Shown: positions 53,506 through 62,086 of the stretch, piece by piece
Layout: every line of letters starts with the position of its first letter
Position numbering within the stretch: position 1 is the stretch's first letter
Assembly: GCF_008330945.1 (NCBI RefSeq)
Contig: NZ_CP043489.1
Coordinates: forward strand, 2,677,501 to 2,741,500
DNA from: Labrys sp. KNU-23
GTDB taxonomy: Bacteria; Pseudomonadota; Alphaproteobacteria; Rhizobiales; Labraceae
DNA: 64,000 nucleotides
Direction: 5' to 3'
The notes under the pieces: generated by a model
Databases searched by the model: none
What the model was told of the DNA's origin: nothing
The model's input: the letters and a program-made list of their open reading frames with translations, nothing else
Position numbers and translations under genes: made by a program

Positions 53506-54582
53506 TCAGGACAAGATCACCACATCATCGGGCTTGACCGCAAGCGCCAGGGACTGCCCCTCCCTGAGGCTGGCCGATTGCGGCAGATGCGCGACCAGGG
53601 CAGGCCCGGCGGCGGGCTGGAGATGGCAGCGGTAATGCGTGCCGAAGAAAGCCCCGCCCGTGACCCTGGCCTCGCCCAGCGAAACTGTCGGGCTCATTTC
53701 GCCCGCCACCGGGCGGAAATGCTCGGGCCGGATGCATAAGGTCACCGCCTCGGTCCTGCGGGGCTCCCCCGTGGTGAAGCCGGTGCTTGGCAGCACGAGG
53801 CTGCCGAGGGCCGTGTCGATGCGGGCTCGGTCGCCCTGGAGATCGGCGACCTCGCCGGGGATGAAATTGGCCTCGCCCATGAAGCCGGCCGAGAACAGCG
53901 AGCGCGGCCGCATATAGACCTGGGACGGCGGGCCGACATCCTCGATATGGCCGGCATTCATCACCACGATGCGGTCGGCGATGGCCATCGCCTCCTCCTG
54001 GTCGTGGGTGACGTGGACGAAGGTCGTGCCGACGCGCTTCTGGATCGCCTTCAATTCGTCCTGCATCTGGCGCCGCAGCTTCAGGTCGAGCGCGCCGAGC
54101 GGCTCGTCGAGCAGCAGCACGTCGGGATCGACGGCCAGGGCGCGGGCGAGGGCGACGCGCTGGCGCTGGCCGCCCGACAATTCATGCGGCTTCTTGGCGG
54201 CGGCCTTGTCGAGGCCGACGAGGCCGAGATAGCCGAGCGCCTTCTCGTCGCGCTCCGCCCGCCCCATGCCGCGCATGCGCAGGCCGAAGCCGACATTGTC
54301 GATCAGGCGCATATGCGGGAAGAGCGCATAGTCCTGGAACATGGTGGTGGTCGGCCGCCGCGCCGGCGGCACATCCGTCATGTCCTTGCCGCCGATCAGC
54401 ACCTGCCCCGAACTCGGTGTCAGGAAGCCGCCCAGGATCGAGAGCAGCGTGGTCTTGCCGCAGCCGGAGGGGCCGAGCAGCACGATGAACTCGCCGGCCG
54501 CGATCTCGAGGCTGACATCGTCGAGGGCGGTGAAGGCGCCGAAGGTCTTGGTGGCGTTGCGGACGGAAACCGAGGCGGTCAT
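53506..54582 (-). CDS. ABC transporter ATP-binding protein, spermidine/putrescine (PotA) type
   Basis: A 358-residue ATPase. Walker A GPSGCGKTT (about residues 37-45), Q-loop TTMFQDYALFPHM, signature LSGGQRQRVALARAL, Walker B VLLLDEPLGALDLKLR and H-loop VTHDQEEAM are all intact. The C-terminal 110 residues are a TOBE-type domain (IRPEHFRP). It would power import of a small cationic compound with the two permeases and binding protein upstream. Gene order is binding protein, permease, permease, ATPase, then the MBL hydrolase. PotA-like sequence does not fix the substrate; polyamines, or related amines/amino acids, are possible. Confidence 0.93.
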   Translation of the reverse strand: MTASVSVRNATKTFGAFTALDDVSLEIAAGEFIVLLGPSGCGKTTLLSILGGFLTPSSGQVLIGGKDMTDVPPARRPTTTMFQDYALFPHMRLIDNVGFGLRMRGMGRAERDEKALGYLGLVGLDKAAAKKPHELSGGQRQRVALARALAVDPDVLLLDEPLGALDLKLRRQMQDELKAIQKRVGTTFVHVTHDQEEAMAIADRIVVMNAGHIEDVGPPSQVYMRPRSLFSAGFMGEANFIPGEVADLQGDRARIDTALGSLVLPSTGFTTGEPRRTEAVTLCIRPEHFRPVAGEMSPTVSLGEARVTGGAFFGTHYRCHLQPAAGPALVAHLPQSASLREGQSLALAVKPDDVVILS

Positions 54583-54595
54583 GATTTCGGTTCTC

Positions 54596-55387
54596 TCATG
54601 ATTTCTTGGCCCTTCCGAAGACGGCGAGTTCGACGACGACCAGCACCAGGATGGAGATGAGGAAGACCAGCGAGCCGATGGCGTTGGTCTTGGGATTGAG
54701 GCCCGAGCGCAGCAGGTTCCAGATCTCGACGGGCAGGGTGACGTCGAAGCGCGAGAGCAGGAAGGCGATGATGAACTCGTCCCAGCTGAAGGTGACGGAC
54801 AGGAAGAAGGCGGCGAGGATCGAGGGCATGAGCATCGGGGCGGTGACCAGCGCCATCACCTTGAGATCACTGGCGCCGAGGTCGCGGGCCGCCCGCTCGA
54901 TGTTGATGTGGTGGTCGCCCATCGAGGAATAGATGATGGCAAAGCACAGCGGCAAATTGATCACCACATGGCCGATGCCGACCGTCCACAGCGAGAGCGG
55001 CAGATGCAGGGCGTTCAGCACCGTCAGCAGGCCGAGCGCGATGATGAGGTAGCTCACCGTCATCGGCGCGATCAGGAGGCCGCGCTGCAGCGCCGATCCC
55101 GGCAGCCTGTAGCGTGCCAGCGCATAGGCGGCGAGGAAGCCGAGCAGGCAGGCGACGACGGAGGAGCCGATGCCGACCATGAGGGAATTGAGCATGGCGG
55201 CCATCAGCTTGCCGTCGGCGAACACCGCCCGGTACCATTGCAGGGAGGCGCCGTTGAAGGGCGGCACCGGCAGGCGCCCGTCCTGGAAGGAGAACAGCAC
55301 CAGCACCGCCACCGGCAGGAAGATGAAGCCGAAGATCGCGACGGCATAGAGGCTGCTGAGAATGTCGGCGAGGGTCTTGCGCGTCAT
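54596..55387 (-). CDS. ABC transporter permease, PotC-like
   Basis: A 263-residue inner-membrane permease with about six helices. The cytoplasmic EAA-like loop IERAARDLGASDLKVMALVT, which contacts the ATPase, is visible around residues 170-190. It begins directly after the PotB-like permease (2-bp gap) and ends 13 bp before the ATPase gene. The PotC assignment follows from order and from FLLSRFDVTLPVEIWN near the end, typical of this subfamily. Confidence 0.93.
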   Translation of the reverse strand: MTRKTLADILSSLYAVAIFGFIFLPVAVLVLFSFQDGRLPVPPFNGASLQWYRAVFADGKLMAAMLNSLMVGIGSSVVACLLGFLAAYALARYRLPGSALQRGLLIAPMTVSYLIIALGLLTVLNALHLPLSLWTVGIGHVVINLPLCFAIIYSSMGDHHINIERAARDLGASDLKVMALVTAPMLMPSILAAFFLSVTFSWDEFIIAFLLSRFDVTLPVEIWNLLRSGLNPKTNAIGSLVFLISILVLVVVELAVFGRAKKS

Positions 55388-55389
55388 GC

Positions 55390-56253
55390 TCAGGCCCTCT
55401 CGATCTTCAGCCAGCGCGCACAGGCGAGATAGGCCAGCGTCACCACCGCCATCAGCACGATCGACAGGGCGGCGGCCATGGGCAGGTCGGCCCGTCGCCC
55501 GAGCTGGAGCATGATGATCTGCGGCAGCACCAATTCATTGTTGCCGCCGAGGATCTGCGGGGTGACATAGTCGCCGATGCAGAGCACGAAGGTGAGGAAG
55601 GCGCCCGTCATGATGCCGGGCAAAGTGAGGGGCAGCACCACGTGCCAGAACGTCTGCAGGCCGTTGGCGCCGAGATCGGCCGCGGCCCGCCGGTAGTTCG
55701 GCGAGAGCTGAATCAGATTGGCGTAGATGGTCAGCGTCAGCAGCATCACGAAGAAATGCACGAAGCCGATCACGGTGGCGGTGCGCGTCGAGGCGAGGTC
55801 GAGCGGCTCGGCGATCACGCCGAGCCCCAGCAGGGCCTGGTTGATCACGCCGGCCCTGGAGAGCACCAGCAGCCAGGCATAGGAGCGCACCACATAGGAG
55901 GTCCAGAACGGCAGCACCGCCAGGATGAGGGCGAGGCGCTGATAGCGCTTGGGCACACGCTCGGCGATGATCCAGGCGAGGGGATAGGCCAGCAGCACGG
56001 AGAGCACCGTCACCATCGCCGTGATCTCCAGCGAATTGACCAGGCCCTTGAGCAGGGACTCCTTCTGGAAGAAGGCGAGGTAGTTGTTCAGATCCCAGCT
56101 CTGGATGATCTGACCGCCCTGCAGCGACCACAGGCTCATCGCCGCCATGAAGCCGAAGGGGACGACGAAGAAGGCCAGCGTCCAGCCGAGCGCCGGCAGG
56201 ACGAAGCCCCAGGCCTTGCGGCGCTCGGCCGCTTCGAGGCTGGATGCGGTCAT
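55390..56253 (-). CDS. ABC transporter permease, PotB-like
   Basis: A 287-residue inner-membrane permease with about six helices. A short N-terminal cytoplasmic part precedes the first helix (GFVLPALGWTLAFFVVPFGF). SLEITAMVTVLSVLLAYPLA and the EAA-like loop YRRAAADLGANGLQTFWHVV are typical of the PotB family; GDYVTPQILGGNNE is a hallmark of spermidine/putrescine-type permeases. ATG 56253 is chosen with AAGGA upstream. A long composite inverted repeat separates it from the binding protein gene. Confidence 0.94.
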   Translation of the reverse strand: MTASSLEAAERRKAWGFVLPALGWTLAFFVVPFGFMAAMSLWSLQGGQIIQSWDLNNYLAFFQKESLLKGLVNSLEITAMVTVLSVLLAYPLAWIIAERVPKRYQRLALILAVLPFWTSYVVRSYAWLLVLSRAGVINQALLGLGVIAEPLDLASTRTATVIGFVHFFVMLLTLTIYANLIQLSPNYRRAAADLGANGLQTFWHVVLPLTLPGIMTGAFLTFVLCIGDYVTPQILGGNNELVLPQIIMLQLGRRADLPMAAALSIVLMAVVTLAYLACARWLKIERA

Positions 56254-56269
56254 GGTCGATTCCTTGTCC

Positions 56270-56350
56270 CGGGTGCGCGGACGTCCCGTCCGCTCTTGGA
56301 AACGCTGCATCTGCAGGATGGGAAGAGCGGGCAGGATGCCCGCGCACCCG
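56270..56350. repeat. Long composite inverted repeat, copy 6
   Basis: CGGGTGCGCGGACGTCCCGT is mirrored at the far end by GCCCGCGCACCCG, with CTCTT and AAGAG facing the loop. It lies inside the operon, between the binding protein and the first permease, where an mRNA hairpin could stabilise the upstream message and lower downstream expression, as in malE-malF. Confidence 0.8.
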
Positions 56351-56358
56351 GAAAGAAT

Positions 56359-57441
56359 TCACTGCTGCATCATGTCGGTCCAGGCGTCCTGCATCTTCTT
56401 GTCGAGTTCCGCATTGGGGGCGGGATAGAGCTGGGCCTTGGCGAGATAGCCGGCCTGGTCGTTCCAGCGCAGGGCCGTCTTCTGGGCATCGGTCAGATGA
56501 TCGCCGGCCTTCTTGTTGGCGGGCATCGCCCAGTAGCAGGAGGAGGTGGCGAGACGCGCCTGGCCTTCTGGGCTGAGGATGTACTGCACGAATTTCAGGG
56601 CGAGGTCCTTGTGGGCGGCATCCTTCATCACCCCGATCGACTGTGCCCAGCGCACGGCGCCCTGGTCCGGCACGGTCCAGTCGAGATTGGGCTTTTCAGC
56701 CGAGAGGGCGGCGGTGATCCATTCGCCACCGCCGACCAGGATGTCGACTTCGCCGGTGGCCAGCGCCGTCTGCGAGGCGGTGACCTCGCTGACCTGCTTG
56801 GAGACCTTCTTCATCGCGGCAAGCTTGTCCTGGATGGCCGGCAGGTCGGCCTCCGACAGCTCGGCCGTCTTCTTGCCGAGGCCGACCTGAACCAGGCCCA
56901 TCACCGGCAGGTAATAGTCATAGATGGCGATGCGACCCTTGTACTTGTCGGACCACATTACCGACAGGTCCTTCATGTCCTTCGGGTCGACCTTGGTCTT
57001 GTCGTAGGAGATCGTGTTGTAGCCGAACTTCTCGGTGGCGGCGTAGATCTTGCCGTCCTTGGCATTCTGCGCCTCCATGCGCACTTCCGGGAAGGTATCG
57101 GCCAGTGGCAGGGCATCGGCGGGGATTTCGGCCAGGAGGTTCTGGTCGACGGCGCGCTTGACGTCGATGGCGTCGATCACCAGCACGTCCCAGTCGCCCG
57201 GCCGGGACTGGGCGATGATGGAAAGGCCCGCGCCGGTGCCTTCATAGGTCTTGAGGTTGACCTTGACGTTGTTGGCCTTCTCGAAGGGCTCGATCAGGGC
57301 CGGGTCGGTGTGGTCGCACCAGACCAGGGCGTTGAGCTCGTCGGCAGCATGGGCGGTTGCCATGCCCGAAAGGCCGGCCGTGCCGGCAAGGATGATGGCG
57401 AGGAGGAGACGGCGCGCGGGGGGGCGGCTTGCGGATGTCAT
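56359..57441 (-). CDS. Polyamine-type ABC transporter substrate-binding protein
   Basis: A 360-residue periplasmic binding protein of the PotD/PotF group. The Sec signal peptide (PARRLLLAIILAGTAGLSGM) probably ends after AHA near residue 32. The mature part begins ELNALVWCDHTDPALIEPFE, the usual start of this family, and continues with ATEKFGYNTISYDK, VGGGEWITAAL and KFVQYILSPEGQARLA. It captures a small solute for the membrane permeases. ATG 57441 has AGAGG upstream; earlier ATGs are rejected. A TetR regulator diverges from it across an AT-rich 121-bp region. Confidence 0.93.
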   Translation of the reverse strand: MTSASRPPARRLLLAIILAGTAGLSGMATAHAADELNALVWCDHTDPALIEPFEKANNVKVNLKTYEGTGAGLSIIAQSRPGDWDVLVIDAIDVKRAVDQNLLAEIPADALPLADTFPEVRMEAQNAKDGKIYAATEKFGYNTISYDKTKVDPKDMKDLSVMWSDKYKGRIAIYDYYLPVMGLVQVGLGKKTAELSEADLPAIQDKLAAMKKVSKQVSEVTASQTALATGEVDILVGGGEWITAALSAEKPNLDWTVPDQGAVRWAQSIGVMKDAAHKDLALKFVQYILSPEGQARLATSSCYWAMPANKKAGDHLTDAQKTALRWNDQAGYLAKAQLYPAPNAELDKKMQDAWTDMMQQ

Positions 57442-57562
57442 GTCAAACCTCTGGCTGGCGGCACGCATTGACGGTGCTCTAATAAAGAAATTGAGTGAGT
57501 TCATTTTTTAAGTCAATATCAATTTTAGAATACATTCAGAGGATGCGGCCAAGGGAGGCGGT

Positions 57563-58186
57563 ATGGCGGGGTTACGCGCAAAGCAGAAGGCGGACAGGAA
57601 CCGGCGCATCCTCGAGGCGGCTAGCTGGCTGTTCCGGGACGTGGGCTATGACAGCGCGCGGATCGAGGATATCGCCGAACGCGCCGAGGTCTCGGTCGGG
57701 ACGCTCTATAATTACTACCAGAACAAGGGCGACATCCTGCTCGCCGCCGTCACCATGGAGGTGGAGGAGGTGCTCGAAGCCGGGCGCAGGATCGTCGCCA
57801 ATCCGCCGCCGACCGTCGCGGCGGCCCTGCAGGCGCTGATCGAGCAATATTACGACCATTCCCTGGTCTATCTGTCCAAGGAGATGTGGCGCGTTGCCAT
57901 GGCGCTGTCGATCCAGCAGCCGGACAGCCCGTTCAGCCGGCGCTACACCGAGCTCGACCGGCGGCTCTGCTGGCAGGTCTCCAGCCTGGTGTTGACCCTG
58001 CAGAAGCGTGGTGCCGTGCGCGTGGACGTGGACGCAGCGGCCGCGGGCGAGATGTTCTTCAACAATCTCAACCTGATGTTCATCGAATTCGCCAAGGACG
58101 AGGCGATGCCCCTGGAGGCGCTGAAGGCCCAGGTCGAGCGCCAGAACCGGCCGCTGTCGGGCTTGATTGCGGGCGGGCAGGCTTGA
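57563..58186 (+). CDS. TetR/AcrR family transcriptional regulator
   Basis: A 207-residue regulator. Residues about 10-56 are the TetR helix-turn-helix: NRRILEAASWLFRDVGYDSA, then IEDIAERAEVSVGTLYNYYQ. The C-terminal ligand domain is not of an assigned subtype. It diverges from the ABC importer operon and probably represses it; the AT-rich intergenic segment with TGAGTGAGTTCA (57491-57502) is the likely operator region. Start ATG 57563 has GGAGGCGG immediately upstream. Ligand unknown, possibly the imported solute. Confidence 0.92.
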   Translation: MAGLRAKQKADRNRRILEAASWLFRDVGYDSARIEDIAERAEVSVGTLYNYYQNKGDILLAAVTMEVEEVLEAGRRIVANPPPTVAAALQALIEQYYDHSLVYLSKEMWRVAMALSIQQPDSPFSRRYTELDRRLCWQVSSLVLTLQKRGAVRVDVDAAAAGEMFFNNLNLMFIEFAKDEAMPLEALKAQVERQNRPLSGLIAGGQA

Positions 58187-58195
58187 GCGCGACAG

Positions 58196-58218
58196 CCTTC
58201 TCCCGTTAGGGGAGAAGG
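58196..58218. repeat. CTTCTCC-type palindrome, probable bidirectional terminator
   Basis: CCTTCTCCC pairs with GGGAGAAGG-type sequence around GTTA. It lies between the convergent TetR and MFS genes, the same position type as the copy at 4447-4470. Confidence 0.65.
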
Positions 58219-58228
58219 GCGCGGGTCC

Positions 58229-59518
58229 TCACTCAGTCTTCACCTGCACCACCTTGTCCTGCCCCGCTTCCAGGGCGCTCCAGGCGGCGATGAGGGCGAA
58301 GGCGATGAACAGCAGCGTCGGTGCGGCGAAGCTGCCGGTGATGCCGCGCAGCAGCCCGGCCAGCAGCGGGCCGAAACCAGCAATGATATAGCCGAAGCCC
58401 TGTGCCATGCCGGACAGGCGGGCGGCGACATGGGCGTCCGGCGAGCGCAGGATGATCAGCGTCATCGCCACCGCGATCAGGCCGCCCTGGCCGATGCCGC
58501 AGAAGATGGCGCCAATCCAGGTGAGCGACAAAGGCAGCCAGTAGCAGCCGGCGAAACCGACGGCGCCGCAGGCGAGCAGGACAAGGCAGACGAGGCGCTG
58601 GTCGCGCCCGCGCATGGCCAAAGGCGGCGTCGCCAGGCAGGCCAGCATCTGCACGACGACCGAGCCCGACACCAGGAGCCCGGCACTGGTGCCTTCCATG
58701 CCGCGATCGCGCAGCATCGGCGCCATCCAGCCGAAGACGATATAGGCCATGGCCGATTGCAGGCCCATGAACAGCGTGACCTTCCAGGCGAGCCTGTCGC
58801 GGAACAGTCCCTTGACCGCCGGCTTGGCGGCAGCGTGGTCATGACCGGCCCAGAAAGCCTGGGGTGCCCAGATCACGGCGGCGGCGAGCGCCGGCACCCC
58901 CCACAGGGCCAGTGCGGCGGGCCAGCTGCCGGACAGTGCCTTTTCGAGCGGCACGGTAAAGGCTGCGGCGGCGGCCGCGCTGCCGCACAACGCCATGGTG
59001 TAGAGCCCCGTCATCAGGGCTATCTGCTTGGGGAAGTCGCGCTTGACCAGCCCGGGCAGCAATACGTTGATCATGGCGATGCCGGCGCCGGCCAGGAAGG
59101 AGCCAAGAAATAGGAAAGGAGCGTTTCCAAATCCACGCAGGCCAGTGCCGAGGGCGATGACCAGCATGCAGGCCAGGATGACGCGCTCGGCCGAGAAGCG
59201 CCGCGCCAGGTTGGGAGCCGGGAAGGAGAAGACGCCGAGGCAGACCACCGGCAGCGTGGTCAGCACGCTCGACCAGAACGCGTTGAGGCCGACGTCGCGC
59301 ACGATCTCCGGCAGCACCGTCGACAGGCTCGAGAACACCGCCCGGAGATTGGCGGCGATCAGCACCAGGCTGACGCCGAGCAGGATGCGCACCGACAGGC
59401 TCGCTCCACCGGGTTCCGGCCCTTCCTCGACATCGATCAGCGGCTCCCCCGGGGGCGGATGCAGGGCCTCAGGATCGGCGGAAGGCCGCAAGGGCTTCTC
59501 AAAAGATCTGTCGGTCAA
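58229..59518 (-). CDS. MFS transporter, CynX/NimT-like
   Basis: A 429-residue membrane protein with a 40-residue polar N-terminus and 12 predicted helices. LIAANLRAVFSSLSTVLPEI in the first helix (with conserved Asn-Leu-Arg) and the VLLPGLVKRDFPKQIALMTG segment are characteristic of the CynX (cyanate) / NimT (2-nitroimidazole) group of the major facilitator superfamily. No cyanase gene is nearby, so cyanate transport is not supported. It is convergent with the TetR gene and divergent from the amidohydrolase gene. Confidence 0.9.
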   Translation of the reverse strand: MTDRSFEKPLRPSADPEALHPPPGEPLIDVEEGPEPGGASLSVRILLGVSLVLIAANLRAVFSSLSTVLPEIVRDVGLNAFWSSVLTTLPVVCLGVFSFPAPNLARRFSAERVILACMLVIALGTGLRGFGNAPFLFLGSFLAGAGIAMINVLLPGLVKRDFPKQIALMTGLYTMALCGSAAAAAAFTVPLEKALSGSWPAALALWGVPALAAAVIWAPQAFWAGHDHAAAKPAVKGLFRDRLAWKVTLFMGLQSAMAYIVFGWMAPMLRDRGMEGTSAGLLVSGSVVVQMLACLATPPLAMRGRDQRLVCLVLLACGAVGFAGCYWLPLSLTWIGAIFCGIGQGGLIAVAMTLIILRSPDAHVAARLSGMAQGFGYIIAGFGPLLAGLLRGITGSFAAPTLLFIAFALIAAWSALEAGQDKVVQVKTE

Positions 59519-59753
59519 ACAATGTTCGTTTCGAAATGGAGGAAAACAACAGGCGGCCGGTGCGGGAAAGCGGCGCGAATGCTCTTAGCAATAGAGACAT
59601 CGGCCATGGTGCTCAACCATCCTGCGTCCCGATGCATGCAGGGGAGGCATGCGCCAAAACGCGGCAGGCTGCCGGCTTCCCTCCGGCTTGCCCGGCCTGC
59701 CGGAATAGGCTCTGTTGCGCGCCACATTGTAACGGCAGGATTCCGGGGAACAC

Positions 59754-61421
59754 ATGCCGCAGGCCGATCTCATCATCCACAATGCCCTCGTCCTCACCAT
59801 GGATGAGGAGCGCCCGCGTGCGCAGGCCCTGGCGGTCGCCGGGAACCGGCTGCTCGCCGTCGGCAGCGACAGCGAGATCCTGGCCCTAGCCACCGAATCG
59901 ACCCGGCGCATCGATGCCAGGGGCGGCACCGTGCTGCCCGGCCTCAACGAAGCCCATATGCACATCTTCGGCGGCTCGGTGTCTCTCACCCAACTTTCCC
60001 TGTTCAGCGTGAAGGGGTTCGAGGCCCTCAAGCAGGCGGTCACCGCCTATGCGGCCACCAATCCCGATCTGCGCCTGCTTGTCGGCCTGTCGGCCGACTA
60101 CACCATCCTGTCCGACACCGAGAAGGTCACCCGCCACCATCTCGACGCCATCCTGCCGGACCGGCCCTTCATGATGCTGGCGCCCGACCGCCACACCGCC
60201 TGGGCCAACACGGCTGCCCTGAAGGCGGCCGGCATCCTCGAGGGGCGCGACGTCGGCGTGGGCAACGAGATCGTCATGGGCGAGGACGGCTTGGCCACCG
60301 GTGAGCTCAAGGAAACCAATGCCATCGATCCGGTGGCAGAGATGGGCGTTACCGGAGGACGCGACCATCTCGGCATCGGCACGGGCGGCGATCCCGACCA
60401 CGTCACGCCTGAGGAGCGGGCTTCCGACCTCAATTTGATCCGCCGGGGGCTGGCCTATTGCGCCGAGCTTGGCCTCACCAGCGTGCAGGCGATGGACGGC
60501 AATCTCTACCAGCTCGAGATCCTGGAGGAGATCGAGCGGGAACATGGCCTGCCGGTGCGCGTGCGCATGCCCTTCCACATGAAGAACTTCATGGATCTGA
60601 GCATGATCGAGGCCAAGGCGGCAGGCTGGCGTCAGCGCTTCGACAGCGACAGGCTCCGCTGCGACTTCGTCAAGGTCTTCGTCGACGGCGTCACCGAATC
60701 CGGCACCGCCGTGATGGTGGATGATTATGCCGATGAGCCGGGCTGGAAGGGCGATCCGCTGTTCACAAGCGAGCATTTCGCGCAAGTGGCGGTCGAGGCT
60801 GACAGGCTCGGCCTGCAGGTCGCCGTGCATGCCATCGGCGATGGTGCCGTCCGCATCGTGCTCGACGGTTACGAGGCTGCCCGCAAGGCCAACGGGCCAC
60901 GCGACAGCCGGCATCGCATCGAGCATGTCGAGGTCGTCCATCCCGACGATGTCGGGCGCTTCGCCGAGCTCGGCACAGTAGCCTCCATGCAGCCGACGCA
61001 TCCGCCCGGCTCGGCTGGCCTGCCCCTGGAGCCCTATCTCACCCGTATCGGCGAGGCACGCTGGCCGCTCGCCTTCGCCTGGCGGACCCTGAAGGATGCC
61101 GGCGCCCGCATCGTCTTCGCCACGGACTGGCCGGTCTCGCCGCTGTCGCCGCTGAGCTGCATCCAGGATGCGATGACCCGCCAGCCCTGGAAGGAAGGCA
61201 TGCCGGACCAGCGCCTCAGCCTGGCAGAAACGCTCGCCGCCTATACCAACGAGGGGGCTTTCGTCGAGTTCATGGAGGACCGCAAGGGCCGGCTCAAGCC
61301 CGGCTACCTCGCCGACATCGTCGTCCTTTCCGGCGATATCGAGGCCACGCCCGCAGCCGAACTGGCGACGCTGCGTCCTGTCGCGACGATCTGCGACGGC
61401 AGGATCACCCACCAGGCCTGA
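59754..61421 (+). CDS. YtcJ-like metal-dependent amidohydrolase
   Basis: A 555-residue amidohydrolase-superfamily enzyme of the YtcJ/exoenzyme-regulatory-protein-AepA group. The N-terminal beta-sandwich (DLIIHNALVLTMDEERP) precedes the metal motif in GLNEAHMHIFGG (H-x-H). Further features are VKVFVDGVTESGTAVM (near the bridging lysine position), AVHAIGDGAVRIVLDGYEAA, the HRIEHVEVVHPDD segment (metal His) and FATDWPVSPLSPL (catalytic Asp). It probably hydrolyses an amide or carbamate in the cytoplasm; substrate unknown. It starts 235 bp from the divergent MFS gene, which may move the same compound. Confidence 0.9.
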   Translation: MPQADLIIHNALVLTMDEERPRAQALAVAGNRLLAVGSDSEILALATESTRRIDARGGTVLPGLNEAHMHIFGGSVSLTQLSLFSVKGFEALKQAVTAYAATNPDLRLLVGLSADYTILSDTEKVTRHHLDAILPDRPFMMLAPDRHTAWANTAALKAAGILEGRDVGVGNEIVMGEDGLATGELKETNAIDPVAEMGVTGGRDHLGIGTGGDPDHVTPEERASDLNLIRRGLAYCAELGLTSVQAMDGNLYQLEILEEIEREHGLPVRVRMPFHMKNFMDLSMIEAKAAGWRQRFDSDRLRCDFVKVFVDGVTESGTAVMVDDYADEPGWKGDPLFTSEHFAQVAVEADRLGLQVAVHAIGDGAVRIVLDGYEAARKANGPRDSRHRIEHVEVVHPDDVGRFAELGTVASMQPTHPPGSAGLPLEPYLTRIGEARWPLAFAWRTLKDAGARIVFATDWPVSPLSPLSCIQDAMTRQPWKEGMPDQRLSLAETLAAYTNEGAFVEFMEDRKGRLKPGYLADIVVLSGDIEATPAAELATLRPVATICDGRITHQA

Positions 61422-61439
61422 GGCGACCCGCGAGGACCA

Positions 61440-61565
61440 CTCCCACGTCCTTGCGAGCCCCGCCAATCCGCAGGATTTGCGGGGCGAAGCCATCCAGGAT
61501 TTTGCACGCCAAGCCCGAGACACCGGTTTGCCCTGCTGGCGTCTGCAATGACGGTCTTGGCGATT
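61440..61565. repeat. Intergenic repeat of the GCGAAGCCATCCAGG type
   Basis: CCTTGCGAGCCCCGC with GCGGGGCGAAGCCATCCAGG forms a hairpin about 61449-61485, and GCAATGACGGTCTTGG ends the element. This type of sequence is common between genes in Rhizobiales. It lies between the amidohydrolase gene and the small unknown gene. Confidence 0.55.
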
Positions 61566-61578
61566 AGTGCGCCAGGCC

Positions 61579-61914
61579 TCAGGATTTCCTGGGCTTCTTC
61601 TCCGGCAGGGGCAGGCTCGCCGCCTTGGAGTCGGAGGCCTTGGCCTTGCTGGAGCTTTCTTCAGCGACCTCTTCGGCTTCCTCTGCGCTACTACCGGCAA
61701 GCCTATGCTTGATGGCCAAAGCATAGATCGTATTCAAGATATTTCGATCAGTCAGCGTTGGATCGCTGAGGGCCAGAAATCCTGCGCTGGCGATACGTTT
61801 GCTGTTCGCCTTCGAGACATGGCCTACGATATACGCATGGAGCTCTTCGTCGGAGAGGCCAGACGTCGCTCCTTCAATCAGATATTCATAAATCTTCTTC
61901 TTGGTGTCACCCAC
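61579..61914 (-). CDS. Small protein of unknown function with charged C-terminal tail
   Basis: A 111-residue protein. Residues 1-70 look like a compact helical domain (KKKIYEYLIEGATSGLSDEE, then NSKRIASAGFLALSDPTL and NILNTIYALAIKHRL); residues 73-111 are a low-complexity tail rich in Glu, Ser and Lys ending PLPEKKPRKS. No signal or membrane segment. GTG 61914 is chosen because GAAGGA lies about eight bases upstream; no ATG is similarly placed except one at 61949 without a ribosome-binding site. I do not recognise the family. The helical part could bind nucleic acid or protein. Confidence 0.65.
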   Translation of the reverse strand: MGDTKKKIYEYLIEGATSGLSDEELHAYIVGHVSKANSKRIASAGFLALSDPTLTDRNILNTIYALAIKHRLAGSSAEEAEEVAEESSSKAKASDSKAASLPLPEKKPRKS

Positions 61915-62020
61915 GTGTCGGTCCTTCGATTGTGAATCGGGCAGACCATGCGTCATCGGGGTGTCACAAACAACCCTGCCCGTCCGGCACCGGCGCCAGG
62001 GAAGGATTACAAATGCGGAA

Positions 62021-62047
62021 GGCCCCCGGCAGGCGATGCCGGGGGCC
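62021..62047 (-). terminator. Strong hairpin, probable terminator of the permease gene
   Basis: GGCCCCCGGCA and TGCCGGGGGCC form a perfect 11-bp stem with a GGCGA loop, 40 bp after the permease stop on the minus strand. The following bases (TTCCGCATTTG) are only modestly T-rich. Confidence 0.65.
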
Positions 62048-62086
62048 TCCTTCGCGATCGGTTCGGGGGGCAAGCGCCCGGGCGCT

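Noticed and set aside
58229..59518. Cyanate transporter cynX
   Set aside because: Only family-level similarity; no cyanase or carbonic anhydrase gene nearby.
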